The position numbers and the translations under genes are program-made. From Desulfotignum sp. (GTDB taxonomy: Bacteria; Desulfobacterota; Desulfobacteria; Desulfobacterales; Desulfobacteraceae), in contig JAGYOW010000007.1 in assembly GCA_018399285.1 (NCBI GenBank), forward strand, positions 1 through 64,000: a stretch of 64,000 nt of DNA, read 5' to 3'. Every line of letters starts with the position of its first letter. Position 1 is the first letter of the stretch. A model generated the notes under the pieces. The model made no database searches, was not told where the DNA came from, and saw only the letters and a program-made list of their open reading frames with translations. Positions 8,117 through 17,211 of this stretch are shown one piece after another.

Positions 8117-8519
8117 GGGCACCTTTTATTTTTCATTCTATGGATTCATGATTCAAGATTGTTCATTTACCACAGTAGTGTCATCAAGTCACGTGTCAAT
8201 CCATGCACCGGCAACCACCGTTTTGCCGCAATCCCTGCCATTTTCCGTTGCTTGGCACCTGTAACACGGCGATTGATTTTTCACAAATTTATTCCAACCA
8301 TGTCCTTTTTTGTTTTAGAAAAGTCTCCAGCCATGGTTCCGTCGAATATTTTGTTTTGGAATAAAAAAACTCTTGACAAAAATAATATTTGGATGTTACC
8401 AATAAACTACCGTCCGGTAGGTAGGCAAACATGCCATATTTCTCTTTTTCGGGCTACATGTTGAACAGATCTGAACTTCACATCGGTATTTACCAAAAAC
8501 TTAGGAGGAATCTGCACCT
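8117..8519. other. AT-rich intergenic region between the MFS pseudogene and tetR
   Basis: These 403 bases hold divergent signals. For the minus-strand MFS gene, a possible promoter TTGACA-N16-TACTGT lies at 8199-8172. For the plus strand, the tetR promoter/operator lies at 8373-8420. The stretch from about 8270 into the start of tetR is clearly richer in A and T than the genes around it. No further gene is seen. Confidence 0.5.
8373..8420 (+). promoter_or_regulatory. tetR promoter with palindromic operator
   Basis: A TTGACA box lies at 8373-8378, with a weak -10 region near 8396-8402. Overlapping the expected transcription start is the perfect inverted repeat CTACCG-TC-CGGTAG (8407-8420), followed by another GTAGG. 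The size and position suit a TetR dimer that represses its own operon. Confidence 0.6.
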
Positions 8520-9131
8520 GTGGGAACCACAAAAAAAATCATAAAAAAAGCCGCCATCAACCTGTTTTATAAAAAAAGCTACTTTGCCACTGCCATGAGC
8601 AATATTGCCCTGGACAGCAATATTCGCAAGGCCAGTATTTACCACCATTATGCCAGCAAAGAAGATATCCTTTTCGATATCCTCATGACAACAATGAGGG
8701 CACTGGATGTCTATATCGACAACTGTCTCCAAGGCGTCGAGAACATTGAAAACAGAATGCGGATTGCTGTTAGGGCCCATGTGAAATTTCATTGTGACAA
8801 TCAGAAAGAAGTACTGATTTCCGACACAGAGCTCAGAGGTCTTACAGCCAAAAATTATAAAGCGTTTGTTGCCCTGCGGGATGCCTATGAAAAAAAATTC
8901 CAGGATATGATCGCTAAGGGAATTACCCAGGGATATTTTGCAGCGGGAGATGTCAAGGTCATTTCCTATGCTATCCTTACCATGTGTACAGCGGTAGCCA
9001 ACTGGTTCAAGCCGGATGGGCGGCTTTCCGGAGATCAGATTTCCACTATATATGAAGAGCTTGTTGTAACAGGACTTTTAAAGGAATCACTGCCCCTTCA
9101 CTCTCTGGCGACACCGATCTTCAGAGAATGA
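8520..9131 (+). CDS. TetR-family transcriptional regulator
   Basis: The 203-residue protein has an N-terminal TetR DNA-binding domain (about residues 1-55). Its recognition region reads AMSNIALDSNIRKASIYHHY and is followed by the usual KEDIL. The all-helical C-terminal domain (60-200) would bind a ligand, perhaps the CoA ester made by the operon, as in FadR/PaaR-type TetR proteins. The start is GTG at 8520; AGGAGG lies about 11 bases upstream, a slightly long gap. The gene heads the TRAP/carboxylase operon, so it is the likely local repressor. Its base composition is more AT-rich than its neighbours. Confidence 0.9.
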   Translation: MGTTKKIIKKAAINLFYKKSYFATAMSNIALDSNIRKASIYHHYASKEDILFDILMTTMRALDVYIDNCLQGVENIENRMRIAVRAHVKFHCDNQKEVLISDTELRGLTAKNYKAFVALRDAYEKKFQDMIAKGITQGYFAAGDVKVISYAILTMCTAVANWFKPDGRLSGDQISTIYEELVVTGLLKESLPLHSLATPIFRE

Positions 9132-9177
9132 AAAAGGCATTTTATTTCAATGTTCAACCCCAAAAAGGAGAGACACA

Positions 9178-10248
9178 ATGAAAACCGAAAAAAAAGCAGG
9201 AAATCGACTGTTTGGGACCAAAACCAGGTATGGTCAATACCTTTTTTTCATTCTGACAACACTACTCCTTGCCGCATTCATGACCGCGTCCTGGGCTTAT
9301 GCCGGCGGTACATATAAATGGAAAATCAGTCAGGGCATCGCAGAGGACCATCCCGCTTCCGCAAGATGTAAACAGTTTGCAAAAATTTTAGAAGAAAACT
9401 CCGGCGGAAAAATGAAACTCACCTATTTTCCGGCCGGTGCCCTGGGGGACTGGTCCGAACAGATCGAGGCCAACCGGATGGGAACATTGGAAATCGGCCT
9501 CAATGCCGGATCCACCTCCTATGATCCAAAAACAAATCTCATGTTCATGCCATACCTGTTTTCTTCCTGGGATGAGGCTCGTGCCGCCATCGGGTCAGAG
9601 GGATGGCTGACCCCCATATTTAACGAGCTGTATTCCGGTATCGGGCTCAAGGTGCTGGGTATTTATCTGAATGCCTGGGATGGTATGGCATACACCGGAC
9701 GGGTAAAACATCTGGTCAAAGTACCGGCTGATGCCAATGGAATCAAAATGCGGGTGCCTCCCATCAGAATATTTGAGGTGTACATACCCACCCTGGGGTT
9801 TATCTCCACGCCTGTGGCCTATTCAGAAACATTCACCGCCCTGCAGACAGGCATTGTTGATGCCAGATCCGCCTGCCCGGCCGTGGAGGCCTATGTGATG
9901 AGAGATGCCATAGACACCTTTGTGTTAAGCAAAGATGCTTTTGAATACTGGTTTTTGACCATGAACAAAGATCTTTGGGACAGCCTTTCTGTTGACGATC
10001 AGGCCATACTCACCGCCAGTGCCGACAAGGTTATGGCGGAACAGGCCGTGGCAGCGGAGCAGGATGAAAAAGATTTTATGGACAAACTCACGGCCGCCGG
10101 CGTCAAAGTGTATGAAGTCAGTGATGCGGAATGGCAGACATCGGCAAAAGCTGTCAGAAAAAATGCATGGCCTGTTATTGAAAAAGAACTTTTGGGATCT
10201 GAACTCATGGGTAAAATCTCACAATATGCCACTCCTATTTCCCAATAG
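9178..10248 (+). CDS. dctP: TRAP transporter substrate-binding protein (DctP family)
   Basis: The 356-residue protein is a periplasmic solute-binding subunit of a tripartite ATP-independent transporter. A long signal peptide ends near residue 42 (AYA/GG). The mature part has the DctP signatures GALGDWSEQIEANRMGT and IKMRVPPIRIFEVY, whose Arg normally binds the carboxylate of the ligand, and VDARSACPAVEAY. The ligand is therefore probably an organic acid. It precedes dctQ and dctM, from which it is separated by a stable hairpin that may raise its level relative to the membrane subunits. Confidence 0.92.
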   Translation: MKTEKKAGNRLFGTKTRYGQYLFFILTTLLLAAFMTASWAYAGGTYKWKISQGIAEDHPASARCKQFAKILEENSGGKMKLTYFPAGALGDWSEQIEANRMGTLEIGLNAGSTSYDPKTNLMFMPYLFSSWDEARAAIGSEGWLTPIFNELYSGIGLKVLGIYLNAWDGMAYTGRVKHLVKVPADANGIKMRVPPIRIFEVYIPTLGFISTPVAYSETFTALQTGIVDARSACPAVEAYVMRDAIDTFVLSKDAFEYWFLTMNKDLWDSLSVDDQAILTASADKVMAEQAVAAEQDEKDFMDKLTAAGVKVYEVSDAEWQTSAKAVRKNAWPVIEKELLGSELMGKISQYATPISQ

Positions 10249-10258
10249 AAAATTTTGT

Positions 10259-10286
10259 GTCTGGAAAGGATTTTTCCTTTCCGGAC
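10259..10286 (+). terminator. Hairpin between dctP and dctQ (attenuator or mRNA stabiliser)
   Basis: An 11-bp stem (10259-10269 with 10276-10286; one G-U pair) closes a 6-base loop ATTTTT. There is no T run after it, so full termination is unlikely. In operons with a binding-protein gene first, such hairpins protect the upstream mRNA segment. Confidence 0.6.
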
Positions 10287-10310
10287 CAACCCCGGCCAAA
10301 GGATGTAAAA

Positions 10311-10847
10311 ATGACCACAAACACCATTCAAGATACCTTTGCCGCAATCGACCAGGGGATAGCCCGCGCCTTTTCTTTTCTGCTTGTTGCCGGCGGCATT
10401 GTCATGACCTTGACAGTGGTGCTCCAGGTACTGCTGCGCTATGTGTTCAAGCTACCGCTTTTCGGGCTGGAGGAATTTTCACGCCTGGTGGCCATATGGA
10501 TCTATTTTATGGGAGCGGTTTTCAGTACAAGAGATGACAACCATGTCCAGGGAGGCGTGGCTGACAAATATATCACAAATGAACGCGCAAGATTATTTCT
10601 GCGGACTGGTGTGTGGGTGTTGTGTCTTTTCACCTGCGGCTTGTTTCTGTTTCATTCCGGCACCTATTCCTGGTGGATATACGGCACAGGGGAGCGCACC
10701 ACCGGCCTGTGGTGGCCGAGAATCATCAGTGTCAGCAGCATGTTTTTCGGGGCCTTTTTCATGGCTGTCTACAGTCTTGCCAATACAGTCAAATATCTCA
10801 CCACGGCGTTGCATTATAAACACGATCATCAAAGGAGCGTCCCATGA
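10311..10847 (+). CDS. dctQ: TRAP transporter small membrane subunit (DctQ family)
   Basis: This 178-residue, four-helix membrane protein matches DctQ. It shows the family's LQVLLRYVFKLPLFGLEEF segment and the MGAVFSTRDDNHVQ loop. With DctM it forms the sodium-driven membrane part of the importer. The ATG at 10311 is preceded by AAAGGATG; a start at 10257 lies inside the intergenic hairpin and is less likely. Its stop overlaps the dctM start (ATGA). Confidence 0.88.
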   Translation: MTTNTIQDTFAAIDQGIARAFSFLLVAGGIVMTLTVVLQVLLRYVFKLPLFGLEEFSRLVAIWIYFMGAVFSTRDDNHVQGGVADKYITNERARLFLRTGVWVLCLFTCGLFLFHSGTYSWWIYGTGERTTGLWWPRIISVSSMFFGAFFMAVYSLANTVKYLTTALHYKHDHQRSVP

Positions 10848-12145
10848 CCATTGTTTTTGGTATGTTGCTGATCGTCATTCTGATGATGCTGTCAGGGGTT
10901 CCTGTGGGATTTGCCTTCGGCCTGGGCGGGTTTGGCATTCTCTTTCTGACCGGCATTGACCCCAGGTTTGCCATGCCGGCCGCTTTCAGGTCCATTGAAT
11001 CATATACCCTCATGGCTCTGCCCCTGTTTATCCTGGCCGGTGGGCTGATCAGTGAATCTGGAATTTCCCGGCGCCTGCTGAACTTCACCATGTCCATTGT
11101 GGGACGGACAAAAGGGGGCTTAGGGGTTGTCTGTGTGGTTACCTGCACCATTTTCGGAGCGATTTCCGGGAGTGCGTCCGGTGCCATTGCCGCCATCGGC
11201 TCCATCATGATTCCGGAAATGACAAAACAGGGCTACCCCCGGGGGTATGCCACCGGGCTTGTGGCAACATCTTCCATGCTGGCGCTGCTGATTCCCCCGA
11301 GTATTCCCATGATCGCCTTCGCCATGACCGCACAGATCTCCATTCTGTCCGCGTTTTTAAGCACTCTGATTCCCGGCCTTTTGATGATGACCAGCTACAG
11401 CCTCATCAACATTTTTTTAAGCCGGCGTATGGAAAATCTGACCGTTGCCCCTAAACAGCCTTCCAGAGAAAAAGTCAGAGAAATCGGGCGCACCACAAAA
11501 CAGGCCACATTTGCCCTGTTAATGCCGGTGCTGATACTGGGCGGCATTTACGGAGGGATTTTCACCCCCACGGAAGCCGCTGCCATATCCGCCATTTATG
11601 CGGTGCTGGTAGGGCTGATCCTTTACCGGGCCATGACATTCAAAAAAATGTTTTCCACCATAAAACAGGCCATGATCACTTCCGGTGCTATCATGATTCT
11701 GCTGTTTTTCATCTTAATGGTTTCCCGGATTATGGTGACCCAGCAGGTGCCTCAGCTGCTGACCGAAGCCATGTTCAGCATCACCACCAACAAGTGGGGG
11801 GTGCTGCTCATGCTGAACATCATTTTACTGGCCATGGGCATGCTGGTGGATGATGTGTCCGGCAATATTCTGTCCGCCGCCATCCTGCTGCCGGTGGCCC
11901 AGTCTGTGGGCATTGATCCGGTGCATTTTGCCGCCATTTCCGTGACCAATCTCTCTTTGGGCAATGTAACCCCTCCCTGTGCCCCCATGCTGTATCTGGC
12001 AGGCATGATCGGCGGCAACCTGCCTTTGAACGAATATATCAAACCTGCCGGATATTTCATGATATTCGGCGCATTGCCTGTGATTCTCATGGTAACCTAT
12101 GTACCTGAATTTGCGCTGGTGTTGGTTAACCTGTTTTTGCGATAA
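10844..12145 (+). CDS. dctM: TRAP transporter large membrane subunit (DctM family)
   Basis: The 433-residue protein has about 12 membrane helices and the DctM signatures MALPLFILAGGLISESGI, SGSASGAIAAIGSIMIPEM and LLIPPSIPMIAFA. It is the permease that couples solute import to a sodium gradient. It overlaps dctQ by four bases and is followed 21 bases later by the hydratase gene, which ties uptake to the CoA-dependent catabolic genes. Confidence 0.95.
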   Translation: MTIVFGMLLIVILMMLSGVPVGFAFGLGGFGILFLTGIDPRFAMPAAFRSIESYTLMALPLFILAGGLISESGISRRLLNFTMSIVGRTKGGLGVVCVVTCTIFGAISGSASGAIAAIGSIMIPEMTKQGYPRGYATGLVATSSMLALLIPPSIPMIAFAMTAQISILSAFLSTLIPGLLMMTSYSLINIFLSRRMENLTVAPKQPSREKVREIGRTTKQATFALLMPVLILGGIYGGIFTPTEAAAISAIYAVLVGLILYRAMTFKKMFSTIKQAMITSGAIMILLFFILMVSRIMVTQQVPQLLTEAMFSITTNKWGVLLMLNIILLAMGMLVDDVSGNILSAAILLPVAQSVGIDPVHFAAISVTNLSLGNVTPPCAPMLYLAGMIGGNLPLNEYIKPAGYFMIFGALPVILMVTYVPEFALVLVNLFLR

Positions 12146-12166
12146 CCTGTTTTAATGGAGATTCCC

Positions 12167-12946
12167 ATGAAAGAAGACATTGTTGAAAATGAAACCGTAT
12201 TGTACCACCGGGAGAAAAATATCGGGATTATCACCCTGAACCGCCCCCACCGCCTGAATGCCATTAACCTGGATCTGCTCAAAGGGTTCATGGCGCAGCT
12301 CGGGGCGGCAAAACAGGATACCCGGGCAAAGGTCATTATCCTCACCGGCAAAGGCACCTCTTTTTGCGCAGGGGAAGACCTCAAAGAGACGGCTTCAGGA
12401 AAAAGCATGGAACAGTGGATGGATGAGGCGGAACGGCTCCAGGATGTCCAGCGCCTGACCATGCGGCTTGGCAAACCCATCATTGCAGCCATATCCGGAT
12501 ATGCCCTGGGCGGGGGATGTGAATTTGCCATGGGATGCGACATCCGCATCGCATCAGACACCGCAGTGCTGGGATTTCCGGAAACCACGGTGGGCATGAC
12601 CGTTACCAATGCCGGCACCAAAATTCTCACCCATCTGGTGGGCCTGGGAAAGGCCAAGGAACTGGTATTTACCGGGGACTTCATTGATGCCCAGGAGGCG
12701 GAAAAAATCGGCCTGGTGAACAAAACAGTGCCACAGGAATCGCTTATGGCGGAATCTATGGCCATGGCCCAGAAGATTGCCGGCCGGTCGCCACTGGCGG
12801 TGAGCCTGTCCCGTACCGCCATTGATATAGGTATGGAATCGAGCTTTGAACAAACCATGGAGCTGGAAAAAAGCCATCTGCTCATGTGTTCACAAAGTGA
12901 AGTTTCGTTTGTAAAAAAACGGCTCAGGGAAATGGGTGGCAAATAA
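12167..12946 (+). CDS. Enoyl-CoA hydratase/isomerase family protein
   Basis: The 259-residue crotonase-fold enzyme has the oxyanion-hole regions GTSFCAGEDLKE and ISGYALGGGCEFAMGCD and a Glu in GFPETTVGM at the usual catalytic site. Family members hydrate enoyl-CoA or methylglutaconyl-CoA. Next to a methylcrotonyl-type carboxylase, hydration of a 3-methylglutaconyl-CoA-like product is a reasonable guess. Start 12167 is preferred because TGGAGATTCCC lies just before it; an ATG at 12155 would overlap that site. Confidence 0.88.
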   Translation: MKEDIVENETVLYHREKNIGIITLNRPHRLNAINLDLLKGFMAQLGAAKQDTRAKVIILTGKGTSFCAGEDLKETASGKSMEQWMDEAERLQDVQRLTMRLGKPIIAAISGYALGGGCEFAMGCDIRIASDTAVLGFPETTVGMTVTNAGTKILTHLVGLGKAKELVFTGDFIDAQEAEKIGLVNKTVPQESLMAESMAMAQKIAGRSPLAVSLSRTAIDIGMESSFEQTMELEKSHLLMCSQSEVSFVKKRLREMGGK

Positions 12947-12988
12947 CCGGATCACTGCCGAAAATCAAGATCTGTCACAGGAGAAAAA

Positions 12989-14320
12989 ATGGAACATACA
13001 ATATTTAATCCGGAGATGGAGTCCATATCTGTACCGGAGTTAAAAAAATTGGAGCATGCCCTGCTGCTGGACCAGATTGATTATGTATATGCAAACAGCC
13101 GGTTTTACCAGGATAAATTTACGGCTGCCAAAATTGAAAAAGCGCGGATAAAAGATGTGCAGGACCTGTCGCTTCTGCCCTTTACCACCAAACAGGAGCT
13201 GCGGGAATCCCAGAAAAGAATGGCCCCGTTCGGAGATTTTCTGGCCGCACCGCCGGCACAGGTCAACCGGATCCACCGGACATCCGGCACCACCGGCAGC
13301 TTCATCTACACCGCCCTGACAAAAAAGGACCTGGATCTGACCCACAACTGCGGGGCACGCTCTTTCTGGGCAGCGGGGCTGCGGCCCCATCACCGGGTGG
13401 TGCACTGCCTGAATTACTGCATGTGGATGGGGGGATACACAGACCATGCCAACCTGGAAACCACCGGTGCTGCCGTCATCCCCTTTGGTGTGGGAAACTC
13501 AAAACAACTGATTCAAATCATCAGGGATGCCGGGATCAATGCCATTTCATCCACCCCGTCTTACCCCAACTACCTGGAAAAAGTCGTCCGGACAGAGTTT
13601 GCCATGGAACCCCGTGAACTGGGCCTTGAGTTGGGATTATTCGGCGGAGAACCCGGACTGGAAAACCCGGTATACAGAGAAAGGATCGAATCCACCTGGG
13701 GCATGAAGGCCCAGAACGCCAACTATGGGGTGTCTGATGTGCTGTGCAATTTTGCCTCGGTATGCCCGGAAAATTACAAGCTCCACTTTCTGGGACAGGG
13801 GGCCCTGCTTGTCCAGCTCATTGATCCCATGACCCTGGAAGATATCCCTGTAACAGACGGTGCCGTGGGGGAAATGGTACTGACCCATCTGCAAAAACAG
13901 GCCCAGCCCCTGGTCAGGTACCGCACCTCAGATTTGATGGAGATCCTGGAAACCGGCCCGTGCAAATGCGGCAGAACAGGGTTCCGTTTCAGAATCGTGG
14001 GACGGGCGGATGACATGCTCCATGTAAAAGGCATCAATGTGTTTCCCAACGGCATTGCCAGGGTCCTGGCAGATATGTTCCCTGACGTCACCGGTGAATT
14101 CCAGATCATTCTGGATCACCCGTCCCCGTATACGAGCCTGGATATCAAGGTGGAACACGGCCCCCACATCACCCCGGACCAGATACCGGGATTAAAAGCA
14201 GCCATTGAAAGCAAAATCAAAGAGGCGTTGAATTTCAAAGGGAATGTCGAACTGGTGGTGCCTGATTCCATTGAGCGGACCAGAATGGGAAAAGCCAGAC
14301 GGGTCATCCGCAAATTTTGA
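12989..14320 (+). CDS. PaaK-like AMP-forming acyl/aryl-CoA ligase
   Basis: The 443-residue enzyme belongs to the phenylacetate-CoA ligase branch of the adenylate-forming superfamily. It has the phosphate loop RTSGTTGSF, SSTPSYPNYLEK, the YGVSDVLC motif and the C-terminal hinge VGRADDMLHVKGINVFP, and ends with a Lys-containing GKARRV segment. It would activate the acid imported by the TRAP system to its CoA ester with ATP. PaaK relatives accept aromatic acids and other carboxylates, so the substrate remains open. AGGAG precedes the ATG. Confidence 0.88.
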   Translation: MEHTIFNPEMESISVPELKKLEHALLLDQIDYVYANSRFYQDKFTAAKIEKARIKDVQDLSLLPFTTKQELRESQKRMAPFGDFLAAPPAQVNRIHRTSGTTGSFIYTALTKKDLDLTHNCGARSFWAAGLRPHHRVVHCLNYCMWMGGYTDHANLETTGAAVIPFGVGNSKQLIQIIRDAGINAISSTPSYPNYLEKVVRTEFAMEPRELGLELGLFGGEPGLENPVYRERIESTWGMKAQNANYGVSDVLCNFASVCPENYKLHFLGQGALLVQLIDPMTLEDIPVTDGAVGEMVLTHLQKQAQPLVRYRTSDLMEILETGPCKCGRTGFRFRIVGRADDMLHVKGINVFPNGIARVLADMFPDVTGEFQIILDHPSPYTSLDIKVEHGPHITPDQIPGLKAAIESKIKEALNFKGNVELVVPDSIERTRMGKARRVIRKF

Positions 14321-14333
14321 TACCGGCAACCCT

Positions 14334-15179
14334 ATGACACCCATCTGTGCAGATCTTGCAGCAGAATACCAGGCCCTGGATGACCTGGCAGCCGGCCTGG
14401 CTAAAAACCAATGGTTTCTGGAAACCCGGTTTTTCAACTGGACCGTGTTTGATGAACTGGCCCACATCGCTTTTTTTGACCATGAAGCCCTGCTTGCCAT
14501 TGATGATCCCGCAAAGTTCAAGACCCGGGCCAGGGTCATAATGAAAATTGTGCTGTCTGAAGACAACTGGCCGTCCCATTTCAACCCCATGCTGGGCATA
14601 ACCGGACCAAATGAACTGCTGGTTTTCTGGCGCGATACCCGGTCCCGCCTGGTGCAGCGCCTGCAGGGCCTGGCCCCTGAAACCACATTGCCCTGGTACG
14701 GTCCTGATATGCGGGCCCATGCCTTTGCCGCAGCCCGGCTGATGGAAACATGGGCCCATGGCCAGGATATTTTTGACGTCCTCCACCAGAAAAGAACCCA
14801 TTTCCCCCGCCTTTACCATGTGGCCCATCTGGGTGTGATTACCTTTAAATGGAGTTTTACGGTGCACGGACTGAACCCCCCGGATATCCATCCCCGGGTG
14901 GTGCTGACCGGTCCGGGAAAAAAGATCTGGGAATGGGGAGAACCCGGTGCCCCGGACCAGGTCCGGGGCAGTGCAGAAGATTTTTGTCTGGTGGTCACAC
15001 AGAGACGTCATGTGGCTGACACAGACCTGAAATGGCGGGGCAGGCATGTGGAAAAATGGCTTTCCATGGCCCAGGCATTTGCCGGTATTCCCCAGTATCC
15101 GCCGAAACCGGATAGCCGGGCCATGGCTTTCAATAACACCCATACCCTGACCGGCACAACAAAAAATGAAAGCTGTTAG
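14334..15179 (+). CDS. TIGR03084-like putative metal-binding protein (DinB/MDMPI fold)
   Basis: The 281-residue protein resembles TIGR03084 proteins, related to the mycothiol-dependent maleylpyruvate isomerase N-terminal fold. A helix bundle supplies His residues at typical metal positions: DELAHIAFFDHE and LMETWAHGQDIFD. The function of the family is unknown; relatives sit in acyl-CoA or aromatic degradation operons. Start 14334 is 13 bases after the ligase stop. Its presence inside the operon suggests a role in an isomerisation or CoA-ester step. Confidence 0.7.
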   Translation: MTPICADLAAEYQALDDLAAGLAKNQWFLETRFFNWTVFDELAHIAFFDHEALLAIDDPAKFKTRARVIMKIVLSEDNWPSHFNPMLGITGPNELLVFWRDTRSRLVQRLQGLAPETTLPWYGPDMRAHAFAAARLMETWAHGQDIFDVLHQKRTHFPRLYHVAHLGVITFKWSFTVHGLNPPDIHPRVVLTGPGKKIWEWGEPGAPDQVRGSAEDFCLVVTQRRHVADTDLKWRGRHVEKWLSMAQAFAGIPQYPPKPDSRAMAFNNTHTLTGTTKNESC

Positions 15180-15226
15180 CTGAGTACTGATGGCTGACGG
15201 CTTTCATATAAAAAAGGGGGGAAATC

Positions 15227-16705
15227 ATGTCTGAAATCACCAAAATCCTGGTGGCCAACCGTGGGGAAATCGCCTGCAGGATACTGCGCACCCTTGACTG
15301 CATGGGTATTGCCGGGGCCGTTGTGTACCATCCCGTGGATGCGGCAACACCGGCAGTGAAAATGGCTGCCCAGGCTGTGGAGATACAGGGCCGTTCACCG
15401 GTGTCCGCCTACCTGGATATGGAAAATATCATCACTGCCTGCAGAAAAATCGGTGCAGATGCCGTGCATCCGGGATTTGGATTTTTAGCGGAAAATGCCG
15501 GCTTTGCCGAACGGCTGGCAGAAGAGGGCATTGTTTTTATCGGCCCGCTGCCGGATACCATGGCGTTGATGGGCAACAAACTGACAGCACGCGCTTTCTG
15601 CATGGAAAACGGGTTTCCTGTCCTCCCCTGCGTGTCTGAACAGAAAACAGGAAAAGCGTTTACAGCCGCTGCCAGGGAAATCGGGGTGCCGCTTCTCATC
15701 AAGGCTGCCGCCGGAGGGGGTGGAAAAGGAATGCACATTGTGCACGATTTTCATGATTTGGACACCGCTGTCCCTCTGGCCAAAGCAGAGGCCCTGCGGT
15801 TTTTCGGCAGCAATTCGGTGTATGCTGAAAAATATGTGGCATCCCCACGGCATATCGAGGTGCAAATCATGGCGGATCACCACGGCCATGTCCTGCACAT
15901 GGGAGAAAGAGACTGCTCGATTCAGCGCCGCTTTCAGAAAATCATTGAGGAAAGCCCTGCCCCGGAGCTGGCACCTGACCTGCGCCGGCAGATCTGTGAC
16001 ACAGCGGTTGAGATCGCCAAAAAATCAGGTTACCGCAATGCCGGTACTGTTGAATTTATCCTGGCACCTGACGGGCAGTTCTATTTTCTGGAAATGAACA
16101 CCCGCCTCCAGGTGGAGCATCCGGTGACGGAAATGGTGACCGGGCTGGATCTTGTGGAACTGCAGGTACGTGCTGCCCGAAATGAATCCTTTTCTTTGAC
16201 CCAGGATGATATCAAAACAAACGGGCATGCCATTGAGCTGCGCCTGTATGCGGAAGACCCGGAAAAAGAGTTTATGCCTGCCACAGGACAGCTGCTGGCC
16301 TATCATCTGCCCCGGGGGGAGGGTATCCGCGTAGAAAACGGATTTGCAGAAGGGATGCAGGTCTCTGCCGCCTTTGATCCCATGCTGGCCAAACTGATCG
16401 TTCATGACACAAACCGGGAAAAAACCATTGATCTGGCATTGCAGGCCCTCAGAGACACCCTGGTCCTGGGAGTGACCACCAACGCGGACTTTCTGATGCG
16501 GATTCTGTCCCATCCAGCCTATGGTTCCGGCCGAATACACACCGGGTTTATTCCCCTGTACCAGGCAGAGCTGCTGCCGCCGCCCTTGACCCAGGAACAG
16601 CGCAGCCTGCTGCTGGCTGCTGCGGCCCTGAGCAGCCGGGAGTTCATGGATACCGCCTTTGCAGTGCCGGAACCCCATGCTTTTTTCGGAAACTGGAGAA
16701 ACTGA
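15227..16705 (+). CDS. Biotin carboxylase subunit of an acyl-CoA carboxylase
   Basis: The 492-residue ATP-grasp enzyme carboxylates biotin. It shows the N-terminal ILVANRGEIACRI, the glycine-rich KAAAGGGGKGMHIV loop, MGERDCSIQRRFQKIIEE, EMNTRLQVEHPVTE and the C-terminal biotin carboxylase domain (about 340-445). The biotinyl carrier is a separate gene immediately downstream, unlike methylcrotonyl-CoA carboxylase alpha subunits, where both are fused. A GGGGGGAAATC ribosome site precedes the ATG. Confidence 0.94.
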   Translation: MSEITKILVANRGEIACRILRTLDCMGIAGAVVYHPVDAATPAVKMAAQAVEIQGRSPVSAYLDMENIITACRKIGADAVHPGFGFLAENAGFAERLAEEGIVFIGPLPDTMALMGNKLTARAFCMENGFPVLPCVSEQKTGKAFTAAAREIGVPLLIKAAAGGGGKGMHIVHDFHDLDTAVPLAKAEALRFFGSNSVYAEKYVASPRHIEVQIMADHHGHVLHMGERDCSIQRRFQKIIEESPAPELAPDLRRQICDTAVEIAKKSGYRNAGTVEFILAPDGQFYFLEMNTRLQVEHPVTEMVTGLDLVELQVRAARNESFSLTQDDIKTNGHAIELRLYAEDPEKEFMPATGQLLAYHLPRGEGIRVENGFAEGMQVSAAFDPMLAKLIVHDTNREKTIDLALQALRDTLVLGVTTNADFLMRILSHPAYGSGRIHTGFIPLYQAELLPPPLTQEQRSLLLAAAALSSREFMDTAFAVPEPHAFFGNWRN

Positions 16706-16706
16706 T

Positions 16707-17210
16707 ATGAAGCGCAGAATCGATCTGCTGGGCAGCCACTATACGGTCACCATTCTCACCAGGCCCGGAGAAACACACATGACCGTGGATACAGAAGCGC
16801 CTCGGCCCGTTGCCATCACAAAAGTAACCGATACAAAACATCTCATCCACATGGGGGAAAACCGGGCCCAGGTGCAGATGGCTGTCAAAGGAAACATGGC
16901 ATATATCCGTGCCTTTGACCGGACATTTGTCTTGGGCATTGTCAATCCTGTGGAACAGGCTGCCCAGGAAACAGGAAGTTCCAGCACCACCATCTGTGCG
17001 CCCATGCCGGGCATGGTGGTGGAGATCACGGCAGCTGCCGGTGACCGGGTTGCCAAAGGCCAGCCCCTCATGACCATAGAAAGCATGAAAATCCTGACAG
17101 TGCTCACAGCACCCAAAAATGGCCACATTGCCGGGATACTTTTTAACCCCGGTGATGCATTTGACAAGAATGCGGTGTTAATCACCCTGGCAGAAAAAAA
17201 GGAAATGTGA
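16707..17210 (+). CDS. Biotin carboxyl carrier protein
   Basis: The 167-residue protein ends in a biotinyl/lipoyl domain (about 95-165). The attachment lysine lies in IESMKILT, a variant of the usual AMKM; Glu-Ser-Met-Lys is also common in acyl-CoA carboxylases. An N-terminal beta-rich domain (1-85) resembles the BT domain that docks the carrier onto the carboxyltransferase. Its ATG directly follows the biotin carboxylase stop, and one base separates it from the carboxyltransferase gene. Confidence 0.9.
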   Translation: MKRRIDLLGSHYTVTILTRPGETHMTVDTEAPRPVAITKVTDTKHLIHMGENRAQVQMAVKGNMAYIRAFDRTFVLGIVNPVEQAAQETGSSSTTICAPMPGMVVEITAAAGDRVAKGQPLMTIESMKILTVLTAPKNGHIAGILFNPGDAFDKNAVLITLAEKKEM

Positions 17211-17211
17211 C

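Noticed and set aside
12097-12942. A long minus-strand frame opposite the enoyl-CoA hydratase
   Set aside because: It is rich in Ser and Met with no domain, and it covers the dctM-hydratase junction of a clear plus-strand operon.
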